Below are positions 6,977 through 11,919 of a stretch of DNA of 11,919 nt, in pieces. Position 1 is the stretch's first letter. Each line of letters begins with the position of its first letter. The notes under the pieces are model-generated. The model was not told the origin of the DNA. It was given only the letters and a program-made list of their open reading frames with translations, and made no database searches. The translations under genes were made by a program, and so were the position numbers. Source of the stretch: Candidatus Zixiibacteriota bacterium (GTDB taxonomy: Bacteria; Zixibacteria; MSB-5A5; GN15; FEB-12); assembly GCA_003641415.1 (NCBI GenBank), contig QNAG01000073.1, positions 1-11,919 of the forward strand, given 5' to 3'.

Positions 6977-7140
6977 GGGCTTGTTGAAAAAGTATACTAA
7001 GTGCAAGTTTGTTGAAAGTGCGGTTTTGAGAACGGGCGACGTAAAGCCGCCTTCTACGCGGGATTCCAATCTCCTCTCGCGTAGGGACGGGGCTTGTCTC
7101 CGTCCTTATGAAAACGATGACTGGGGTTTGTCAACAAGCC
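6977..7140. mobile_element. MITE-like repeat, copy 2
   Basis: Same 164-bp length and orientation as the copy at 4671-4834. The terminal inverted repeats are cleaner here: GGGCTTGTTGA at the left and TCAACAAGCC at the right. The internal hairpin is perfect over 7 bp (CTACGCG 7054-7060 with CGCGTAG 7078-7084), and a second stem GGACGG/CCGTCC follows. CAAGC flanks both sides (6972-6976 and 7141-7145), a possible 5-bp target duplication, though the left copy also forms a palindrome with the element end. It lies between the tRNA and the SRP RNA. Confidence 0.75.
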
Positions 7141-7196
7141 CAAGCTGATGGGCCACCAAGCCGACACAAAGTTATCTGGTCTCGGGCAGAATTGCA

Positions 7197-7224
7197 TTGG
7201 ACTTTTCCTCAATTCCGTTGTAAC
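7197..7224 (+). promoter_or_regulatory. Candidate promoter of the SRP RNA
   Basis: TTGGAC (7197-7202, 5 of 6 consensus bases) and TGTAAC (7219-7224, 4 of 6) are 16 bp apart. Transcription would start near 7231, followed by a small hairpin CAGAC-TAT-GTCTG (7243-7255) directly before the conserved 5' end of the RNA. Confidence 0.42.
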
Positions 7225-7249
7225 CTTGGAGTCAGAAGAAAACAGACTA

Positions 7250-7526
7250 TGTCTGAAAGTGCTAGATGGGGAGTTAGCGGTGCCCTGTAACCCGGAATCC
7301 GCTCTACCGGGGTCGAATTCCCACCCGAGGGCTTAGCGGTCGATTGATTTCGACGGGTAAGCAGTGTTGAGGGTTGGGTCCTGTACAACAGAAGCCTATG
7401 AACCCCGTCAGGACCGGGAGGTAGCAGCGGTAAGTAGATACTTGTGTGTGTTGCAGGAGTGCTCGACCGGAGCTGGCTGCTCTGAGGGTCTTTTGGCAGC
7501 GGTTCGGAGGTGGGTGCACAAAATAG
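7250..7526 (+). ncRNA. ffs: Signal recognition particle RNA, large bacterial type with Alu domain
   Basis: The RNA scaffold of the signal recognition particle, which with Ffh targets nascent membrane and secreted proteins to FtsY and the translocon. Domain IV is unmistakable: GTCAGGACCGGGAGGTAGCA starting at 7407, closed by CCTG/CAGG and CAACA/TGTTG (7380-7390 with 7449-7457). Against the usual GUCAGGUCC-GGAA-GGAAGCAGC, the U-A pair below the loop is swapped to A-U, which keeps pairing, and the loop is GGGA, still GNRA. The 5' part has the Alu domain: GTGCTAG, GGGGAG, AGCGGTGCCCTGTAAC, AATCCGCTCTA and TCGAATTCCC (7259-7322). From memory these closely match Bacillus subtilis scRNA, including the next hairpin GCTTA/TAAGC (7331-7362) and a 3' GGTGCAC-like end. 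Exact ends are uncertain by about 15 nt. Confidence 0.93.
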
Positions 7527-7554
7527 AAGCCCTCCGGCAACCCGGGGGGCTTTT
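7527..7554 (+). terminator. Intrinsic terminator of the SRP RNA
   Basis: GCCCTCCGG (7529-7537) pairs with CCGGGGGGC (7542-7550) over nine positions with one G-U pair and a CAAC loop. TTTTCTCTT follows. It stands right after the 3' end of the SRP RNA. Confidence 0.88.
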
Positions 7555-7676
7555 CTCTTGGGAGATAACTCGACAGATGAATAGGTCAATCGGCCTGCCG
7601 CTTGACGGTTAGTAACTCATGCTACATCCCGAGTCCGCCACTATGCAAAGGCCGATAAATACGCGTAAGTAATCGT

Positions 7677-7700
7677 CATGCTTCGACTCCGCTCAGCATG
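7677..7700. repeat. CATGCTTCGACTCCGCTCAGCATG-type palindrome
   Basis: CATGCT and AGCATG form the stem ends around CTCCGC. This GCTTCGACT...CTCAGCATGA sequence belongs to a class of intergenic palindromes seen in many bacterial genomes. It joins directly to the next repeat unit. Confidence 0.65.
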
Positions 7701-7734
7701 AAAGTAGGGAAAGAAACCCTTGGTGGTTCTGCCA
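7700..7734. repeat. Palindromic repeat, GAAAGTAGGG...TTGGYGGTTCYGCCA type, copy 2
   Basis: It aligns with 6905-6938 over its whole length with one inserted base and a few substitutions. The stem is weaker here (AGAAACC with GGTTCT, one extra A). Confidence 0.6.
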
Positions 7735-7779
7735 GCACCACCGGTGCATTATTTTGTCACCCCATTCCTTTTATTGCCA

Positions 7780-7797
7780 CCCCAGCGAAAGCTGGGG
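7780..7797. repeat. Perfect hairpin CCCCAGC-GAAA-GCTGGGG
   Basis: A 7-bp perfect stem with a GNRA (GAAA) loop, next to CCAGTGCAC. This AGCGAAAGCTGGGG pattern is another widespread intergenic palindrome. No T-run follows on either strand, so I do not call it a terminator. Confidence 0.7.
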
Positions 7798-7831
7798 ACC
7801 AGTGCACAGACAATGTACAGGCAATGCCCGC

Positions 7832-7859
7832 TGGATTCCCTGCCTTCGCAGGAATGACA
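7832..7859. repeat. Palindromic repeat, TGGATTCC...GGAATGACA type, copy 2
   Basis: Near-identical to 6873-6900; the stem is ATTCC-(C)-TGC with GCA-GGAAT and loop CTTC. Confidence 0.75.
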
Positions 7860-7895
7860 AGTATATAAAACGGTCGCCATATCGTCTTCCGTTCT

Positions 7896-7913
7896 GAGTT
7901 TTTCAACACCCTG
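7896..7913. repeat. Isolated sequence resembling the right end of the MITE-like repeat
   Basis: GAGTTTTTCAACACCCTG resembles the right ends GGAGTTTATCAACAGGCCC and GGGGTTTGTCAACAAGCC of the two full copies. No matching left end or body lies beside it. TTTCAAC (7901-7907) can also pair with GTTGAAA at 7932-7938. It may be a remnant or solo end, or only a chance match. Confidence 0.3.
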
Positions 7914-7957
7914 ATAGACTTTGAGAGGAGCGTTGAAAGAGGATATTCAATTAATCT

Positions 7958-9325
7958 TTACGATTCGCTTTTCTTTATCACCATATCTTTTCTAGAACGA
8001 TGCAGCTTTTCGAAACTGTCAGATGAGATAACAAAATACCAATCAGCAAAGCGATCATTAAGCTCGCGTACAGTTTCGCTACCTTGTTCAACCTTCCTTC
8101 CCCACTGATTATGAGCGTCATACAGCGCCTTATTCTTCTTGTCATCAGCACTCCACAAACTGTCACTTTTTTTCAGGAAAGTAGTGTTGTCCGGTTTGGG
8201 GGGTTCGGAGAAAGCGCTCTGATCAAATTCGGCTGACACAAAAAGATATCGGTTCTGAGCGGCGGCGGCAGTCTGGTCGGTAAAAGTTTCATCTGAACCG
8301 GCAGAAACAGCCAGCCCGGAACCGTGAACAACTTCACCAAAACGTAGAGTGTAAATCACTCCTCTGTCGGTGTGGACCAGCAATTCTCCTTCATTGGACA
8401 TCAACTGGCCGTCCTGTGTGAAGTAGTAACCCTTGCTTTGCAGTGAACGAACATCGGACTGAGAGATAGTTGCGGCACTATCATCTTTTTTCAGACTTTC
8501 AGAAAGTCCCTCCGGTTTGGGTCGTACACCAACAATCGTTAGTTCATCAAGAGTAGATAAAAGTTCGGACATCAACGTAGAGTCTACCTGTTGGTTGTTT
8601 TTCATCCCTCGTGCTGACCACTTGTCCTCCTTGAGGTCAAGTTGCACGTTGTCGCGTCGCTCAACCGAACGGGTGCGCTCATTGATTTTGTAATCGTTGA
8701 GGACAACACTCTTGATTTCGTCCTTTGTGAGTTGCAGGAGATCAGTTTCAATCCAATCTTCAAAGCGAGTGGAGAGGTCAATATCCATACGTACCGCATA
8801 GACCTGTTTCTGATCCGGTAACCGTACGAATCGAAGTTTTGATCGCTGCTCTACTTGTTTACCAATAATAAAATCCGCCAGCACTTTTCCGCCGGCCCCT
8901 TTGATTGTTACTCTTTTGCCACGTCCCTTTGAGCCGGCAGTCGGTTCCAGAGGATCAATTACCCCCAGGGTTTCATAATCGGAAGCGTTGTTAGAACGGA
9001 AATCGTCCTTGACGATACCAATCACTCCCGCTGCAGTTTTGGCCAGACGGTCCTTGCCATCAGCAGGATAGTTATGATGCGATGGGATAGTCCACCGACC
9101 ATTCTCAAAAGTGACTTTGAAAGCTTTTGGTGAACCGGTTGTTTCGTCGAACTCCATAACTTCAAGAGTAGTTGCCTCATTTGGGTCTGTGAACTCTGGG
9201 AAGAACGCTTCACCCTGGTCAAGAAAAGCATCCGGTGTAATTCTTTTGGGCGCAAAGATGAAGGCCAATAAAACCAGACCGACAGCTACGCCAACAAAAA
9301 TGATAGTTTTTTTGGTTTCCATCAT
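7958..9325 (-). CDS. DUF4340-family protein, partner of the Gld-type ABC system
   Basis: A 455-residue protein with one N-terminal membrane helix (about 7-25, TIIFVGVAVGLVLLAFIFAP), so most of it should face the periplasm. The long soluble part is beta-rich and matches what I know of DUF4340: an N-terminal GRWTIP and YPADGKDR region, YETLGVID near 117-124, RFVRLPDQKQVYAV in the middle, and a late TLRFGEVV strand. DUF4340 genes commonly follow GldG-like genes in gliding-type ABC operons; the molecular role is unknown. The first of two consecutive ATGs (9325) is preferred because GAGGAG lies 7 nt upstream. The upstream gene's stop ends 3 nt before the start, so the two are translationally close and almost certainly co-transcribed. 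The C-terminal 60 residues are charged and may form helices. Confidence 0.87.
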   Translation of the reverse strand: MMETKKTIIFVGVAVGLVLLAFIFAPKRITPDAFLDQGEAFFPEFTDPNEATTLEVMEFDETTGSPKAFKVTFENGRWTIPSHHNYPADGKDRLAKTAAGVIGIVKDDFRSNNASDYETLGVIDPLEPTAGSKGRGKRVTIKGAGGKVLADFIIGKQVEQRSKLRFVRLPDQKQVYAVRMDIDLSTRFEDWIETDLLQLTKDEIKSVVLNDYKINERTRSVERRDNVQLDLKEDKWSARGMKNNQQVDSTLMSELLSTLDELTIVGVRPKPEGLSESLKKDDSAATISQSDVRSLQSKGYYFTQDGQLMSNEGELLVHTDRGVIYTLRFGEVVHGSGLAVSAGSDETFTDQTAAAAQNRYLFVSAEFDQSAFSEPPKPDNTTFLKKSDSLWSADDKKNKALYDAHNQWGRKVEQGSETVRELNDRFADWYFVISSDSFEKLHRSRKDMVIKKSES

Positions 9326-9328
9326 GGC

Positions 9329-11919
9329 TTAGCTCCTCAACCTTCTTGCCGCCGCCGCTCCTTCTTGCTCACGACGACGCCTTCTCATGAAAATCATTAC
9401 TCCCACAACGAATACTGGAATTGGCGGTAGCAACACGGCCATAGTCTTGATGCGGGTTTGTATTCCCTTGATAGCAGCTTCCATTTCCTCTCGACCGGAG
9501 GCAATCTGGGCTTCTTTTTGAGCCTCAATATCAGCCTTAATAGTTTCGAACCTGCGGTTCTCAACTTCCTGTAAATTCTGCATCATTATCCGTTTAGTTT
9601 GCTCGTCGAGGTCAGCTCGATCTCGCACTTGGTTGACTTTTTCATCAAGACGGCGTTGAGCCTGAGTTAAAACCTGCTGAGCTTCCATCTCCGCCCGTTC
9701 TTCCTGCTTAATACGCCGCTCAACAAAGTCCTGAGTTTGGGCTTCCACTGTTTTGAGAGTGCGATGTTTAACTCTTTTCTTACGCAGACCAATAAACGAC
9801 TCGTCATCCACCAACATGTCCATGCAGTTGAGAAAAAACGGTATGTTGTCGAAATTAAGACCCTCAAATCCTTGCTGACGAATCTGGAAAAACTGGGTTG
9901 ATATGAAATCGATATCTGCAATAACAATGGCATTTACAGATTTTGTCCCGTTTTCGGTACTATCGGTACTATCAGCAACCGGAGCTGTACCCTCAGAACC
10001 CATAACTTGGGCAGCAAGAATATATGTCTCTGTTGTTGGTACCCGGCGAGGATTGCGATTAAGAGTAAAACCCATGCCGAAATAACCGCGCTGGACTATG
10101 CCCTGGAAAGGCAACAACCCCGACAGACGTCCCGAACGAAGAAGTGGTTGGAACTCGAAAGGACTGTCCATAGCTTTGTAGAGATAGCCGGAATAGAGCA
10201 TTACCAGTTCCTGCAAACCCGCACTAGCGGGAAGCATTCCGTTGAAGGCTTCGGTTGTTTCATTCCCTTGGCCAACAAAGATAATCTCCGGTTGCAGTTG
10301 GTTAAGATCAGGGTGTGGATTGTAGGTATCCCAGGCGATTTGCCCCGGATTCCAGTTTATGCCGATGTCTTTCATTAAACCGGCAATATCCCCTTTTGGT
10401 TCCGGTTGGGGTTGGTTTTGCCCCATGAATGGATTACGATCTGCTCCCGCAGGCAACGATGGCGACAAAGCTATATTGAAAGTTGGTAAGGGATCAACTA
10501 TAAGCAAAGTAGGATTACCGTTCAGAACGTACGACTTGAGATTATCCATAGCATTCTGAGGCAGCGACGATGGCAACACTACCAGTAAACCATCGAGCTC
10601 CTCGCTGATAGGCTCATTGGCTGCTATCTGAGTAACCTCGTATTGTTTTTTCAACTCACCCACAATAGGCCAGGGAGGAGTACTGCTCATGGTATTGAAA
10701 TCAAACCCGCCGAACACCTTGGCATCAGTCGAGAGAACTCCAATCTTTTTCCTCTTAGTCTTCGCCGCTACCCGTATCGAGCGCATCAACTCATATTCGG
10801 CAGGTAAACCGCGATCCATGAAGGGGATTATTTCCTCTCCGGCTCCACAGGTAAAAGCCACCCCTAAAAAGATATCCTCCGTACTCGTGCGTGCCGATTC
10901 GGTACTGATAACCTTACGGGGAACAATGGCGAACTTCTCCCGGGCATCACGAGCTTCTTGAGTATAAGGCTCGGTGTCATGGATAATCACTTGTACTTTA
11001 TCGCCGCCGACAGCATCCATCTCCCGTAGACTGCCTATGAGATTTGCCCTTGTCTCTACATATTCCCGAGGGACTTCCGGTGAAATAAAAGCCTGAACAA
11101 ATACCGGTCGGTCACTGTCCAATTCTCCGAGCATCTCTTTTGTTTCATCAGACAATGAGTGAAGTTGCTCTGCGGTTACGTCCAGACGCAACCACGACGA
11201 ACCAAAAAGCGAATTTAAGCTGATAACTGCAATTACCAGCGCTATGGCTCTCACCAAATGATGCACCCAGAACTTGTAGCCGCCCGATTCGACCGGCCAA
11301 TGACGCCGCCCGATAAGAACCGTGTTAACATACAGACTGACAGCCACAATCGAGAGAAAGAACATAAGACCTGAAAAACTTATCATCCCTCGAGCGAAAT
11401 CGTTCAAATACGGATAAACCGACAGAGGTGAAAAGAACTGTTGCAATCCCTCGCTTACTACCCAGGTTGCGGAATCCACAAAAACAAAGAATGAGCAGAA
11501 GACCGCTCCCAGGACAAATGCCACAGTGATATTCGTAGTCAACAACGAGGCCAACATCCCAACCGACAGAAAGGCTGCTCCGATTAACCAGAAACCGAAA
11601 TAATTGGCGAACATCAAACCAATATCCGGACTACCAAGCCAGAATAGTACCAGAACATGACTTAACGATAACAGCAGGGAAACCGTATAGATGCTCAGCA
11701 CAGCGAGATACTTACCCAGAACTATTTCCAGATCGGTTGCCGGTAGAGTCAACAGCAGTTCATCGGTGCCGCTCTGACGTTCTTCAGCCCAGACACCCAT
11801 AGTGAGAGCTGGGACAAAGAACAACAGCAGGAGTGGGAAAAAGCGGCTGAGCTGGTCAAGATTGGCTAAATTGGCAGCGAAGAACTGCTCCTGCCAAAAC
11901 GCTGCTGCCGCACTGAGGA
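9329..11919 (-). CDS. Fused ABC-2 permease (GldF-like) and GldG-like protein, N-terminus outside window
   Basis: The frame is open from the right edge, so the true start is off-window; a TTG at 11824 is internal. Visible upstream codons encode a loop (FWQEQFFAANLANLDQ) leading into a permease helix, so only the first helix or so is missing. Counting from 11824, the GldF-like part (1-175) has TMGVWAEERQSGTDELLLTL at 8-27, typical of ABC-2 permeases, and helices near 40-63, 73-97, 99-122 and 147-171. A GldG-like part starts with a helix (192-207) and LDVTAEQLHSLSDETK (214-229), then a large periplasmic domain with VVLPSSLP and LLIVDPLP. A Gln/Glu/Arg-rich coiled coil (about 690-790) and a last helix (795-813) end in an Arg-rich tail. 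GldFG with ATPase GldA is known from Bacteroidetes gliding; elsewhere the substrate is unknown. The ATPase gene probably lies upstream. Confidence 0.9.
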   Translation of the reverse strand, partial: LSAAAAFWQEQFFAANLANLDQLSRFFPLLLLFFVPALTMGVWAEERQSGTDELLLTLPATDLEIVLGKYLAVLSIYTVSLLLSLSHVLVLFWLGSPDIGLMFANYFGFWLIGAAFLSVGMLASLLTTNITVAFVLGAVFCSFFVFVDSATWVVSEGLQQFFSPLSVYPYLNDFARGMISFSGLMFFLSIVAVSLYVNTVLIGRRHWPVESGGYKFWVHHLVRAIALVIAVISLNSLFGSSWLRLDVTAEQLHSLSDETKEMLGELDSDRPVFVQAFISPEVPREYVETRANLIGSLREMDAVGGDKVQVIIHDTEPYTQEARDAREKFAIVPRKVISTESARTSTEDIFLGVAFTCGAGEEIIPFMDRGLPAEYELMRSIRVAAKTKRKKIGVLSTDAKVFGGFDFNTMSSTPPWPIVGELKKQYEVTQIAANEPISEELDGLLVVLPSSLPQNAMDNLKSYVLNGNPTLLIVDPLPTFNIALSPSLPAGADRNPFMGQNQPQPEPKGDIAGLMKDIGINWNPGQIAWDTYNPHPDLNQLQPEIIFVGQGNETTEAFNGMLPASAGLQELVMLYSGYLYKAMDSPFEFQPLLRSGRLSGLLPFQGIVQRGYFGMGFTLNRNPRRVPTTETYILAAQVMGSEGTAPVADSTDSTENGTKSVNAIVIADIDFISTQFFQIRQQGFEGLNFDNIPFFLNCMDMLVDDESFIGLRKKRVKHRTLKTVEAQTQDFVERRIKQEERAEMEAQQVLTQAQRRLDEKVNQVRDRADLDEQTKRIMMQNLQEVENRRFETIKADIEAQKEAQIASGREEMEAAIKGIQTRIKTMAVLLPPIPVFVVGVMIFMRRRRREQEGAAAARRLRS

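Larger units (their letters stand above)
7555..7957. other. Gene-free region with clustered palindromic repeats
   Basis: No coding region is supported between the SRP terminator and the end of the DUF4340 gene. From 7677 onward it is mostly short palindromes, listed separately, plus a small stem GCACC-ACC-GGTGC at 7735-7747. Positions 7555-7676 show nothing recognisable. No clear terminator for the minus-strand Gld-type operon is visible. Confidence 0.7.

Noticed and set aside
7209..7589. 126-codon minus-strand frame and several smaller frames
   Set aside because: They overlap the SRP RNA and its terminator, whose conserved structure explains the sequence.
9953..9973. Tandem 9-mer TCGGTACTA in the GldG-like region
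   Set aside because: Only two units, in frame and coding for a Ser/Thr/Asp-rich linker; ordinary linker sequence.

Overview
The window looks like chromosomal DNA from an uncultured Gram-negative bacterium. Three things point loosely to the FCB-type candidate phyla (for example Zixibacteria): a GldF/GldG-type ABC system with a DUF4340 partner, a very long Cys-rich surface protein built from Ig/lectin-like modules, and intergenic DNA full of short palindromes. This placement is an inference, since no marker gene is present. No phage, plasmid, CRISPR or defence genes are visible.

Layout. Positions 1-3042 (minus) hold the first 1014 codons of a secreted multidomain protein whose C-terminus lies outside the window. 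A 530-bp AT-rich divergent region separates it from an extended SDR/epimerase-like gene (3576-4616, plus). That gene converges on a small degenerate receiver-domain protein (4865-5233, minus), with a 164-bp MITE-like repeat between them. After another divergent spacer comes a secreted polysaccharide-deacetylase-like protein (5622-6557, plus) that starts with TTG and has altered catalytic motifs.

Positions 6558-7957 are an RNA and repeat region. They contain tRNA-Ala(CGC) at 6777-6849, a second copy of the MITE-like repeat, a large Alu-domain-type SRP RNA at about 7250-7526 with its own terminator, and several short palindromic repeats on both sides of it.

From 7958 to the right edge (minus) lies a two-gene operon: a permease-GldG fusion protein whose start is beyond the window, followed after 3 nt by a DUF4340 protein. 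The ATPase partner would be expected upstream, past the right edge.

How the genes relate. The Gld-type membrane complex, the SRP RNA, the secreted adhesin-like protein and the exported deacetylase-like protein all concern the cell envelope or export, but only the GldFG-DUF4340 pair is clearly one operon. I found no strong case for a wholly new multi-gene system. The most unusual elements are the paired MITE-like repeat, the large-type SRP RNA in an apparently Gram-negative setting, and two proteins that keep their fold signatures but have lost key active-site residues.
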